63,538 bases of DNA, taken from Phocaeicola plebeius. Its GTDB lineage: Bacteria > Bacteroidota > Bacteroidia > Bacteroidales > Bacteroidaceae. Position numbers and translations under genes: made by a program. Every line of letters starts with the position of its first letter. Position 1 is the first letter of the stretch. This document shows positions 33,512 through 41,576 of the stretch, one piece after another. The DNA is taken from the NCBI RefSeq assembly GCF_003437535.1, contig NZ_QSQT01000019.1, forward strand, positions 1 through 63,538, in the 5' to 3' direction. Under the pieces are notes generated by a model. The model was not told the DNA's origin. It worked only from the letters and a program-made list of their open reading frames with translations, and searched no databases.

Positions 33512-34954
33512 ATGACGAAACAAATTATTTTCATCTTCGCTTTGCTCTGCACGTTGCAGGCACAAGCAAGTGTACAACCCGTACAGAAGGACACTGTACG
33601 ACACACTATTCATTATGAAGTAGCGGAATTGCTTCAACCGATGCAGCCCGTCTATCTCAACGGGGTGCTACTTCCGGCATCTCGAACCGGCAACTGGTTT
33701 GTTAGCATATCCGGAGGTGCGACAGTTTTTCTTGGTACACCTCTCGGTTGTGAAGACCTTTTTGGACGAGTGAAACCTTCGTACAGCCTCGCCGTCGGCA
33801 AATGGTTTACTCCTTTGGTCGGCGCAAGGGTAAATTATAGTGGCTTGCAGTTTAAGGATGCACAATTATCTACGCAGGACTACCATTATATCCATGCAGA
33901 TCTCCTGTGGAATCTCCTTGGACGCAGATATGCCCGACAGGAACAGGTACGTTGGAGGCTTGCACCCTTTATGGGTGTCGGTCTGCTACATAACGCCACC
34001 AACGGGAACAATCCCTTTGCGCTTTCTTACGGCATACTAACACAATACCGTATTTCCAAACGGGTTAGTGCTATGCTGGAACTCTCTAACACAACTACAT
34101 TCCAGGATTTCGACGGATATGGCTATCCAAACCGTCTGGGCGATCACATGCTTTCGCTGACTGCCGGATTCACCTTTCATCTCGGTAAGGTCGGCTGGAA
34201 GCGCGCGGTGGATACGGCACCATACATCCATCGGAACGAACTGCTTGTCGATTATGGCAACTTCCTTTCGGAGGAGAACAGGCGTTATGTGGGACGTCAC
34301 AATCAAGATAAGCGAACACTCGTGGAATTAAAGAAAATTCTGGAAATCGAAGGACTACTCGATACATATAGCCATATCTTTGACAACGACGATATAACCG
34401 GATGCAGATATCCTATAAATAATTATAGCGGTTTGAACTCGCTTCGTGCAAGATTGAAGCATAGCTATTGGGACGGGTCGTCACCTCTTGACACGACTAT
34501 TCTTCAGACAGAGAATGGAAAGCCATCATATAATTACACGGCTTCCCGAAATGTGCAGTCCGCCCATCAGGACACCCTCGCTATGGATTCCACGGTTCTT
34601 TCATACGCTGATGGAGAGTGCATCGGTACACCCATCTATTTCTTTTTTGCTCTCAATACGACACATCTGACGGATACCTCACAGAGGCTTAATCTTGACG
34701 AACTGGCTCGTGTAGCTAAGAAATACAGTTTATCCGTGAGGGTAACTGGTGCTGCTGACAGTTCTACAGGAACATCAAGTATCAATGATTCTTTGAGTAT
34801 ATCGAGAGCAGGTTTTATTACCGCAGAACTGGAACAACGTGGAATACCAGCCAAGCGGATTATCAGAGTTAGCAAAGGTGGAATTGCCGACTATACGCCC
34901 GTGGAAGCCAACAGACATACGAAAGTGGAGTTGTTTTTTCCAAAAGCGAAATAG
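33512..34954 (+). CDS. Outer-membrane protein with OmpA-like C-terminus
   Basis: The 480-residue protein has a signal peptide (KQIIFIFALLCTLQAQA). An eight-strand barrel-like region follows at about residues 50-230 (GNWFVSISGGATVFLG, then GDHMLSLTAGFTFHLG). After a linker comes an OmpA-family domain with FALNTTHLTDTSQRLNLDEL, LSISRAGFITAELEQRGIPA and ANRHTKVELFF. It should anchor the outer membrane to peptidoglycan. In mobile elements such proteins may stabilise mating contacts; this is inference. Confidence 0.8.
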   Translation: MTKQIIFIFALLCTLQAQASVQPVQKDTVRHTIHYEVAELLQPMQPVYLNGVLLPASRTGNWFVSISGGATVFLGTPLGCEDLFGRVKPSYSLAVGKWFTPLVGARVNYSGLQFKDAQLSTQDYHYIHADLLWNLLGRRYARQEQVRWRLAPFMGVGLLHNATNGNNPFALSYGILTQYRISKRVSAMLELSNTTTFQDFDGYGYPNRLGDHMLSLTAGFTFHLGKVGWKRAVDTAPYIHRNELLVDYGNFLSEENRRYVGRHNQDKRTLVELKKILEIEGLLDTYSHIFDNDDITGCRYPINNYSGLNSLRARLKHSYWDGSSPLDTTILQTENGKPSYNYTASRNVQSAHQDTLAMDSTVLSYADGECIGTPIYFFFALNTTHLTDTSQRLNLDELARVAKKYSLSVRVTGAADSSTGTSSINDSLSISRAGFITAELEQRGIPAKRIIRVSKGGIADYTPVEANRHTKVELFFPKAK

Positions 34955-34995
34955 AAATTTCGCATAATTGATGTTTAACTTTGTCATAATCAATG

Positions 34996-35028
34996 AAGCC
35001 TCTCCGCTGTGAAGCGAAGAGGCTTTTT
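34996..35028. terminator. Terminator after the OmpA-family gene
   Basis: AAGCCTCT pairs with AGAGGCTT, followed by a T run. Confidence 0.8.
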
Positions 35029-35083
35029 CGATATGGTACACGTGAAGTTCGCCATTTTCCTACTGTCAGAACCAGAATGAAAA

Positions 35084-35257
35084 TTATTTCGATGCTTCAA
35101 GTGACTCTTTTCTGAACTGTTTGAGAAGTTTTTCAAGTTCAAGTGATACTTTGCGGGCACGAGTTCCGGCAGCTTTGTTGCCTTTCTCCATCTGGAGGTT
35201 GGCATCTTTTGAGAATTGATCGAACAATTCACAGATTTGTGTAAATGTTTTTTCCAT
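35084..35257 (-). CDS. Histone H1-like DNA-binding protein
   Basis: A 57-residue protein reads MEKTFTQICELFDQFSKDAN, then NKAAGTRARKVSLELEKLLK and QFRKESLEASK. This closely follows the small histone H1-like (Hc1-type) proteins of Bacteroides, with the core GNKAAGTRARK. It would bind DNA without sequence preference and compact it. It is transcribed alone from its own promoter at 35290-35297. A nucleoid protein on a mobile element may mask incoming DNA or silence cargo promoters. Confidence 0.85.
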   Translation of the reverse strand: MEKTFTQICELFDQFSKDANLQMEKGNKAAGTRARKVSLELEKLLKQFRKESLEASK

Positions 35258-35289
35258 TGTTATGTTCTTAATATTATATAATACGCTGG

Positions 35290-35297
35290 CAAAGATA
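35290..35297 (-). promoter_or_regulatory. -7 box of the histone H1-like gene
   Basis: TATCTTTG on the minus strand, 33 bp upstream of the start codon. Confidence 0.6.
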
Positions 35298-35329
35298 GCA
35301 AAAATATTTTTTTAGGACTTATATTAGCT

Positions 35330-35726
35330 CTGTTATATATTTCGCCTATAATATGATACCCCTTTTTATGTTTTTCCATTCTGAGTATTCCCTTATCGCA
35401 CCATCGGCAAATCTGGCCGAAGAGATTTTATATGCAAAGGTACAGTGTCCGGACGATTGTCAAGCACCGCTATGCTAACGGTTCCTGGATATTTTACGGC
35501 AGCCTTCCTCAAATCAAAGATTGACTTTCAGTCCCCTTCTCATTGCAAGGTATAAAAGGACAAGCCTGCTTCTGCTCTTACATTCGAAGGTTGGGTATTC
35601 CGTTCCATTCCATTTACTGTTTACTTGTCTTATCGCCCTTATTCCACTGTTAATCCTGCATAAAAATCAATCCCCGGCAAGAAGCCGAAAGAGCTTCAAG
35701 CAAAGGGAAATAATAAATCAAAGAAT
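35330..35726 (+). promoter_or_regulatory. Leader 8 of the repeated leader family
   Basis: CCCCTTTTTATG is at about 35359. TATGCAAAGGTA is at 35431-35442. TCAAGCACCGCTATGCTAAC is at 35460-35479. CTTCCTCAAATCAAAGATTG follows, then an insertion of about 60 bp absent from leader 10. GCATAAAAATCAATCCCC comes next. The hairpin GAAGC (35681-35685) / GCTTC (35693-35697) is followed by AAGGGAAATAATAAA. Confidence 0.8.
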
Positions 35727-36197
35727 ATGGGAAAATACGATTTTATCAAGTTGGGTAATCTTCTTTATTGGCATGACCCAGATAGTGGTCTGTCTAATGG
35801 GGTTTACCAAGTGGCTTCTATTCCGGAAAACATTGAAGAGGATAGCGTTATTTTGATTGCATCTGATACTTCGGAAGCGGAGGTTTTTCCTTCTGAATTA
35901 TCACCGATACATACCGGTAGAAGTCATAAAGAAGACTTTTTGCGTTGGAAAACAGAACGTGAAGCTGAAGGTATTGAGTTTTACGACCACCTTTCCAAGG
36001 TGATGGATACGGAAAACGACTTGAGTGTGGGAGATATGGTGGCGTTTACAAACGATTATGGAGTGATATTTGGACCTTGTGAGGTCTTAGCTTTTGGGAA
36101 TCTCTGTAATAGTGGCAGATGTGTATATATTGACAGTGATTCTTATTGGTTTCCTAACCGTCCCGACCAACTCACCATCATGAGAGGTGCGGAATGA
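35727..36197 (+). CDS. Cargo protein, unknown
   Basis: The 156-residue acidic protein starts MGKYDFIKLGNLLYWHDPDS. Two strand-rich sections (NGVYQVASIPENIEEDSVIL and NDYGVIFGPCEVLAFG) suggest a beta-barrel or SH3-like fold often used to bind other proteins. No family recognised. It is a single gene behind leader 8, ending at a hairpin at 36206-36234. Confidence 0.6.
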   Translation: MGKYDFIKLGNLLYWHDPDSGLSNGVYQVASIPENIEEDSVILIASDTSEAEVFPSELSPIHTGRSHKEDFLRWKTEREAEGIEFYDHLSKVMDTENDLSVGDMVAFTNDYGVIFGPCEVLAFGNLCNSGRCVYIDSDSYWFPNRPDQLTIMRGAE

Positions 36198-36205
36198 CAA
36201 TAACA

Positions 36206-36234
36206 TATCCACCTGTAGCCAAAGCGGGTGGATA
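36206..36234 (+). terminator. Terminator-like hairpin
   Basis: TATCCACC pairs with GGTGGATA; the flanking T run is weak. Confidence 0.55.
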
Positions 36235-36372
36235 GCATTTCCTTGTATTGTATATTCAGCCCGATTACTCTTATAGCCATGCTCCACCGAACTCCCACAA
36301 CCGGTCCTATTCCTTTTTTACTCGTCGTACTCCGTTTCTAAACAGTATAACACATTTATTGGCCTGACATTC

Positions 36373-36729
36373 TTGAAATTCACAACGGAAACGGCTTGGT
36401 TTCCGTGTGATGAAACACTTGAACTGGTATGTGAGAAATTCCCAACACTATGTTATTTCTATCAATCGGAAGAGTCGGGTCTGGCGGAGTACTGGACAAA
36501 TGACCAAGAGAGTAAATACTTTCCCGAAAAGTACATTGCAGACCTATGTACTCCAGACGACAAATGGTACAAGGAATATTTTGTCAACCAGACAGAAGTA
36601 TTCAAGTGGTTTGAGGTGATAAGCGGTCAGTCTGTCGAATCAATAACAGAAATTCTTGCTATTGCCGAACAACGGAAAGATGAAAACGACAATTCTTTCT
36701 GTAACATCTATGAATATGCCGCAGGCTAA
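36373..36729 (+). pseudogene. Truncated Api92-like cargo gene (C-terminal half)
   Basis: The frame starts only at TTG and encodes ETAWFPCDETLELVCEKFPT, which matches the second half of the Api92-like protein at 26508 (FDTAWEGVPLLIQTLSEIFP). The usual N-terminal half (M-x-N-x-V-T-N) is missing. Upstream, 36235-36372 keeps only the 5' pyrimidine boxes of a leader (CTCTTATAGCC and CCTTTTTTACTC). The rest of the leader and the gene start seem deleted in one event. This is the decayed cassette, leader 9. Confidence 0.65.
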
Positions 36730-37168
36730 GACTAATCCGATGCAGAAAACGAAATGACGGTATGCTGACAGCGTGCAGCGAACTATCATTATCCGATAAG
36801 CTTCTCTGATTTCATGCAGATTGGAGACTTTGTCGCCTTCAGTCCTTTTATACAGTCTCAGAGTGCTTCTCCAGTCTTTTATAGATATTCTTTATATCGC
36901 ATATCGGCAGTTCTTATCTGAGAGATTTTGTATGCAAAGATACAGCTTTAGAATGGTCGTCAAGTAACGCTGCGCTAACAGTTCCCGGATACTTGTGGCA
37001 GCCTTCCGCATATCGAAGATTTGGGTATTCCACTTCATTCCATTCACTGTTTACTTGCCTTATCCATCCTTTCCTTGCTGTCAATTTCGCATAAAAATCA
37101 TTCCTGACAAGAAGCCGAAAGAGCTTCAAGTAAAGGGAATAAAGTTTAATCATTTAAATTTCAAAATT
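36730..37168 (+). promoter_or_regulatory. Leader 10 of the repeated leader family
   Basis: CCTTTTATACAG and CTTTTATAGA boxes lie at 36842-36886. TATGCAAAGATA is at 36931-36942. TCAAGTAACGCTGCGCTAAC is at 36960-36979. CTTCCGCATATCGAAGATTT follows, then GCATAAAAATCATTCC. The hairpin GAAGC (37111-37115) / GCTTC (37123-37127) is followed by TAAAGGGAATAAA. It is closest to leader 8 but lacks its 60-bp insertion. Confidence 0.8.
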
Positions 37169-37654
37169 ATGCACAGCCGAATTTTTCAGATTTCTAAAAT
37201 GTGGATAGAAAAAGAAAACTATCTGAATGAAGACACTCTCCATCAAGGAGATGGCAGTTTCTATGACTATTGTGCGGAGATAGATGACGAAGAACGTAAG
37301 GAGGATATTCGTTATTTGGTCAATACTGCTCTACCAAAAGATATGTTCGAACTTGTAGGTGATGACACCATACGCTACATTGGTGGTGTGGAACAATGGA
37401 AAGAGAACTTTGTGACTAACATCCGTAAGAAAGCTGAAGCTATTACGACGGAAAATATGTTGGAGTTTGTAGGCCCTGTTTATCAACTTGAAAAGGCATT
37501 GGAAAATCCATTGGATATTGCGTATCATTTCTATTTGGACGGAGAGGGATACCAGTCATTTGCCGAAAAATCTTTTGCATTTATGGAGTTTGTCTGTACG
37601 CTTGAACCGGGAACGATACTCTATATCGGAGGAGTCATCGACTATCACTTCTGA
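37169..37654 (+). CDS. Cargo protein, unknown
   Basis: The protein is 161 residues from the ATG at 37169, which lies at the end of leader 10; the upstream in-frame start at 36995 would run through the leader and is rejected. Text includes MHSRIFQISKMWIEKENYLN, then ALPKDMFELVGDDTIRYIGG and YHFYLDGEGYQSFAEKSFAF. It is acidic with mixed helix and strand. No family recognised. Confidence 0.62.
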   Translation: MHSRIFQISKMWIEKENYLNEDTLHQGDGSFYDYCAEIDDEERKEDIRYLVNTALPKDMFELVGDDTIRYIGGVEQWKENFVTNIRKKAEAITTENMLEFVGPVYQLEKALENPLDIAYHFYLDGEGYQSFAEKSFAFMEFVCTLEPGTILYIGGVIDYHF

Positions 37655-37677
37655 TACTCCATATAATTTTTTTAAAG

Positions 37678-37706
37678 CCACCCGCAACTCAAGCGGGTGG
37701 TTATCA
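37678..37706 (+). terminator. Terminator
   Basis: CCACCCGC (37678-37685) pairs perfectly with GCGGGTGG (37693-37700), with a 7-base loop and short T-rich tail. Confidence 0.75.
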
Positions 37707-38085
37707 TCTTCCTATATAACAGTCCGGTTACTTTTATAGACCATGTTCTGCCGAACCTCTGTTACCAATTCACAGCCTCTTTTACCGATTCTATATTACC
37801 TGTTCTAATTGTATTACATTCTCACAGTCCCGACATGCACCATTGTTTGTTTCGTGCGCAAAGGTACGGTGGCAAACGATGTTCAAGTACCGCTGTTGCT
37901 ACCTGAAATGAAATTTGACGTAACCTTCCGCAATCACAGATTCCGGTATTCATAAAATTTCATTCCGGTTACTTGCTCATAGTTCTTGCATCCACCGTTG
38001 AAAATGCACATGAAACAACCTCTTGGGTAAAGTCGGAAGGCTTCAAGAAGAGGGAAATAAAAAACAACTTAAAAAAATAAATGCA
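37707..38085 (+). promoter_or_regulatory. Leader 11 of the repeated leader family
   Basis: CTTTTATAGAC and CCTCTTTTACCG boxes lie at 37730-37786. GTGCGCAAAGGTA is at 37854-37866. TTCAAGTACCGCTGTTGCTA is at 37882-37901. A long stem pairs 37901-37916 with 37955-37969, with one bulge. GCACATGAAACAACC follows. The hairpin AAGTC (38030-38034) / GGCTT (38039-38043) is followed by AGAGGGAAATAAAAAAC. Confidence 0.82.
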
Positions 38086-38280
38086 ATGAGAACTAAAACA
38101 CTCTACAGATGCGATGCACAGAAAATAGACATCAGTCGTTTCCCTAACTTTCACATAACAGGAAGTATAACCGGAATGAAGAAACTCTATTATGGCAAGA
38201 ATGCTCTATTGGTACGTTGCGGAAGCTGGATTTACAACGTGTCAAGTGAACCCGAAGTTTATTATAATATAGCACATTAG
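38086..38280 (+). CDS. Small cargo protein, unknown
   Basis: The 64-residue protein starts MRTKTLYRCDAQKIDISRFP. The start at 38086 is chosen because the in-frame region upstream is leader 11. A three-codon mini-ORF (ATG at 38081) overlaps the start and may tune translation. Text GMKKLYYGKNALLVRCGSWI suggests a small beta fold. It is the first of three tightly packed genes. Confidence 0.58.
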   Translation: MRTKTLYRCDAQKIDISRFPNFHITGSITGMKKLYYGKNALLVRCGSWIYNVSSEPEVYYNIAH

Positions 38281-38284
38281 TAGT

Positions 38285-38569
38285 ATGAAAAAAGGTTATA
38301 AAAAAGATTTTCAGAGTTGGAAAGGTATAGTAACTCTAAAATTACTTTGCTGCAATATAGCAGCAGGTCGTTTTGATTGGAAGAAATATTGTACGCCACA
38401 GCCTTATTGTGGTCAGGAGATTTGCGTTATACCGCTACATTGTTCTTATGGACAGATAGGCTACACTGTGTATTTCCCTTATTCTGATATGCCGGAAGTG
38501 GAATACGATTGGGAAATGAACAAATTAACTATTGACAAAAAGAATTGGGAGAATTATTTACAGAATTAA
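38285..38569 (+). CDS. Small cargo protein, unknown
   Basis: The 94-residue protein has several Cys residues (KLLCCNIAAG, then YCTPQPYCGQEICVIPLHCS) that could form a metal or disulfide site. It starts 4 bp after the gene before and ends 10 bp before the next. No family recognised. Confidence 0.57.
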   Translation: MKKGYKKDFQSWKGIVTLKLLCCNIAAGRFDWKKYCTPQPYCGQEICVIPLHCSYGQIGYTVYFPYSDMPEVEYDWEMNKLTIDKKNWENYLQN

Positions 38570-38579
38570 TATTAAAAAT

Positions 38580-38951
38580 ATGGCACAGAATTTTTATACC
38601 AAATGGCAGAACGCAATCCTTGCAGATGCAGGAGTCTATGTTTCAAAAAAATACCGCAGTTTCCAAACGGCCTTAGTACGTGAGATTTCCAAGTACGCAA
38701 CAGCCGTTGGCGCAAAAGTAACATTCAACTTAAAGGGGCATTATAATACCTCTTGTTTCATAGAACGTAACGGTAAATTCGTTTACATCAGTCACTCTTC
38801 CGGTTTGTCCCGAATGGGTAGCGGTGTAAAAATAGAACTCGATTCTTTCTTAATCCGGACAGCCCAACACGCGAAAGATTACAGAGGGGGACATAATCAG
38901 TATTGCGATATAACAAATTTACAGTCTATGATAGATAATTTGTTAGAGTAA
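38580..38951 (+). CDS. Small basic cargo protein
   Basis: The protein is 123 residues from the ATG at 38580. It is basic, with VSKKYRSFQTALVREISKYA, then GAKVTFNLKGHYNTSCFIER and YRGGHNQYCDITNLQ. It is often seen as a conserved unknown beside mobile-element cargo, though I cannot name a domain. Last gene of the leader 11 operon, before a strong terminator. Confidence 0.6.
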   Translation: MAQNFYTKWQNAILADAGVYVSKKYRSFQTALVREISKYATAVGAKVTFNLKGHYNTSCFIERNGKFVYISHSSGLSRMGSGVKIELDSFLIRTAQHAKDYRGGHNQYCDITNLQSMIDNLLE

Positions 38952-38974
38952 TAAAATAAATTCAAGAAAAGGTA

Positions 38975-39002
38975 CGGAGCAAACAGCTCCGCATCTTTTT
39001 CC
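38975..39002. terminator. Terminator between convergent genes
   Basis: CGGAGC (38975-38980) pairs with GCTCCG (38986-38991), followed by a T run. Confidence 0.8.
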
Positions 39003-39005
39003 GTT

Positions 39006-40688
39006 TTATCGGCGCATTCCGCCGCTGTACTCTGCTTCTTGTAGCTCTTCCCGGTATTCCTCCATATTATTCAGCTTTTCGTTCACGGTTTGCAGGTTGG
39101 CATCCAACGAAGCATTATGGTCGTATGGGAAACGATGTTGTGCGACAAGTCCCGCATTAGTAACCGGCCCGATATCTATCATGTCGGATTCTTTATTATA
39201 GCTGACATACAGCACATCACCATTCGGCATTTCAAATGCAGGAATCTTTTGTTGTGTCATGATAGCGAATTGTTCCGCAGCCATCTCCTTGGCTACCCCT
39301 TTTAATGTATCTCCAGCATGTTCGATACCATAACGCCTGATATGGTCGCGTACTTCCTTTTCCGTGAATTTCAGCATCACTTCATAAGTTCCCCCGACAC
39401 TCCCATTGTACACCACAGCAAAATCCTTGTCCTCAATCAAAAGATTGTCTCCTCGGTTCTGTATGGGAGAAGAATAAGTATATTCTTCGTTAATGCCGTT
39501 ACCGTCATAATACTCCTTGGCGAGAGTCAGCAGTCCTTCGTAGTCCCCCTTATCCTTGAATGCGTCCAACCGCATCGTGTCATCGGTAAGCTGAAGATAG
39601 GCCACGGAAGAATAATACACTTTTTCTTTCGGTGCTACTGTTTGCTCTTCATCAATGTTCTGCTCCAATTCCAGTGCAATCTTATCCACCTTTTGGGTAA
39701 TCAGAGAAGCCGCTCTTTTCACATCCAACAGAGTTGTCTTGATGAATTGTGGCGATTCCTTCAATTCGTCGAGCCATCCTTTGAGGTAGGCACAACTGTC
39801 CTCTTTTATATGTTTCGTCATGCCGTAACGTTGGGCAACCAATGCGCTGCCTAACTCGGCTACCAATTCTTCGCGCGCATACTCTGCCGAGCCGAAAGTT
39901 GTCGGCTTGATACGGTCGAGAACTCCTTCCGCACCGGTCGAGTGTGTCATCTCATGGAATAGTGTTCCATAGAACGCCTCTCCAGATTTGAACTGTTCCT
40001 TTTCCGGCACAACGATTTCATTTCTCGATATAGAGTAGTAAGCGTTATCCTGATGCTGTGGTTTGATCGGACAAATCCACAGATTGTCCTTTATCAGCGC
40101 ATCGACGGGAGCGAAGCTGAAATACTCTCCGTTCTCAATCTTCGGTAGCGAATACTCCTTTTCGAGTTTTTGCCACAGCTCCGGTCTTGCCTCCTGCAAG
40201 TTGGTCTGTGCCACGTTAAAGACTCGGAATACCTGCATCTTAGGATAAACATTGTATTCCTTCTTCTCGTTATCAGATAGTTTTTTGTAGTCATCATACT
40301 TAATCTTCTCACCAGAATCCTTGTGTATGCAGGTGAATGTAGTCAGCATGATTGGGAATGATTTCTCTCCACGAAGTACAGAAACACGAGGTTTCTCCTG
40401 ATTGTCCTTATCGGATTTGTTGAGCCGTTGTACACACTCAAAAGTGCAGAAGCGCGGAATCTTGTAACCTTCCTTTTCACAATGTATAAGCAACATAATG
40501 GCATTCATGCCATTATACTCGCGTCCGGAAAGATTGCAGGGCCATTGTAACGCTTCTTCTGTGAACCATGGCTTTCTCCAATCCTTACGGATACTCTCGA
40601 TTTTCTCAATCATCATTTCAGCGAAGAGGTCTAATGCTTTATCTTCGCTGTTCGGCCCGTCCGTGTGCTGTTTTTTATATCCGGCCAT
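39006..40688 (-). CDS. ArdC-like antirestriction/ssDNA-binding metallopeptidase
   Basis: The 560-residue protein has the ArdC N-terminal ssDNA-binding region at about residues 15-150 (LFAEMMIEKIESIRKDWRKP, then LSGREYNGMNAIMLL). A zincin domain follows, with HEMTH at 245-249 and a downstream EELVAELGSAL near 275. The C-terminal third is an extra unknown region, with LTLAKEYYDGNGINEEYTYS. ArdC proteins protect transferred DNA against host restriction. It is the last gene of the long minus-strand operon. Confidence 0.83.
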   Translation of the reverse strand: MAGYKKQHTDGPNSEDKALDLFAEMMIEKIESIRKDWRKPWFTEEALQWPCNLSGREYNGMNAIMLLIHCEKEGYKIPRFCTFECVQRLNKSDKDNQEKPRVSVLRGEKSFPIMLTTFTCIHKDSGEKIKYDDYKKLSDNEKKEYNVYPKMQVFRVFNVAQTNLQEARPELWQKLEKEYSLPKIENGEYFSFAPVDALIKDNLWICPIKPQHQDNAYYSISRNEIVVPEKEQFKSGEAFYGTLFHEMTHSTGAEGVLDRIKPTTFGSAEYAREELVAELGSALVAQRYGMTKHIKEDSCAYLKGWLDELKESPQFIKTTLLDVKRAASLITQKVDKIALELEQNIDEEQTVAPKEKVYYSSVAYLQLTDDTMRLDAFKDKGDYEGLLTLAKEYYDGNGINEEYTYSSPIQNRGDNLLIEDKDFAVVYNGSVGGTYEVMLKFTEKEVRDHIRRYGIEHAGDTLKGVAKEMAAEQFAIMTQQKIPAFEMPNGDVLYVSYNKESDMIDIGPVTNAGLVAQHRFPYDHNASLDANLQTVNEKLNNMEEYREELQEAEYSGGMRR

Positions 40689-40693
40689 ATCCT

Positions 40694-41305
40694 TTACTGA
40701 TTGGAATTAGACGAATCTGCTACATACTGTACAAGTTCTTCCACCTTGCATGAAACATTCAGCTTTCCGTTATATGCCGAAAGGGATATTTCACCTTTGG
40801 CATCCACTCGCACGCCCGGCTGTAACCATGCTTCGCGTTCTTTGCCAAAACAGAAAAAACGTACCCATTGGTATTCAAAGCCATCCTCTACTTTCTCCGT
40901 ACTGAATGCCGAAAACATTGTGTAAGGCTGGTCTTTCTTATCCCTTTTTTCCTCGATATGCTGCCCGACCTTACCTCGAAATACTAATTCGCCCTTGACC
41001 GTATCTTTCGCATCTGCCGTAGCTGTACGAATTTCGTTAATAAAAAGATTGAAATAAAGTTTGTCACCACGGTGTTTGAGATACATTGTCCCCGAAACCT
41101 CGATGCGGGAACCATTTCGATATTTGGAAACCTCCTTTCCGGCAGTATCTTTGCTGACATCCACCTCAATAGGCATAGTCTTCCCGTCAGTGTCAGGGAT
41201 CATTACTCGAAGAGGAAAAACCAGGAACGTTTTCCCTTCCTTATTGGTGCGTATCGACGCATCACGTCCGATAACGCCACATACCGTAACATTACATTTT
41301 ATCAT
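40694..41305 (-). CDS. SSB/OB-fold-like protein
   Basis: The 203-residue protein appears to hold two OB-like halves: NVTVCGVIGRDASIRTNKEG with KTFLVFPLRVMIPDTDGK, and a second one with GELVFRGKVGQHIEEKRDKK, YQWVRFFCFGKEREAWLQPG and VRVDAKGEISLSAYNGKLNV. It lacks an acidic SSB tail. It differs in length and text from the 126-residue SSB at 22196. It likely coats transferred single strands together with ArdC. It lies 5 bp upstream of the ArdC gene. Confidence 0.7.
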   Translation of the reverse strand: MIKCNVTVCGVIGRDASIRTNKEGKTFLVFPLRVMIPDTDGKTMPIEVDVSKDTAGKEVSKYRNGSRIEVSGTMYLKHRGDKLYFNLFINEIRTATADAKDTVKGELVFRGKVGQHIEEKRDKKDQPYTMFSAFSTEKVEDGFEYQWVRFFCFGKEREAWLQPGVRVDAKGEISLSAYNGKLNVSCKVEELVQYVADSSNSNQ

Positions 41306-41387
41306 TTCTATTGTCTTTTAATGTGATACATAATCACCCGACAACTGTGTTGCCATGATTTGTTGTTGAACTGCTAAATCATTGCTC

Positions 41388-41564
41388 TTAATCGGGTGCT
41401 CGTATCATTGCCCAGATCAGCCATCCGGCAAGGAACAGTTGAACGCTCACGATAATGAGCGTTGCTACCCAGCCGAAGAGTTGGTAGCAGAGCAGGACAT
41501 ACAAGGCAAGGTAGGACAGTCCGAACAGACATCTGCATAGCTGTATCATCACGCATTTTACCAT
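41388..41564 (-). CDS. Small membrane protein (58 aa)
   Basis: A 58-codon frame reads MVKCVMIQLCRCLFGLSYLA, then LYVLLCYQLFGWVATLIIVS and QLFLAGWLIWAMIRAPD: two membrane helices with a basic start. It lies 12 bp after the peptidase gene stop on the same strand. A frame in another register over the same DNA has no such pattern and is taken as a shadow. Likely a small inner-membrane part of the conjugation or entry apparatus. Confidence 0.6.
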   Translation of the reverse strand: MVKCVMIQLCRCLFGLSYLALYVLLCYQLFGWVATLIIVSVQLFLAGWLIWAMIRAPD

Positions 41565-41576
41565 ATCGCCACGCTT

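Noticed and set aside
41374..41556. A 60-codon minus-strand frame near the small membrane protein
   Set aside because: The alternative register gives a two-helix membrane protein with better spacing; this one lacks structure.
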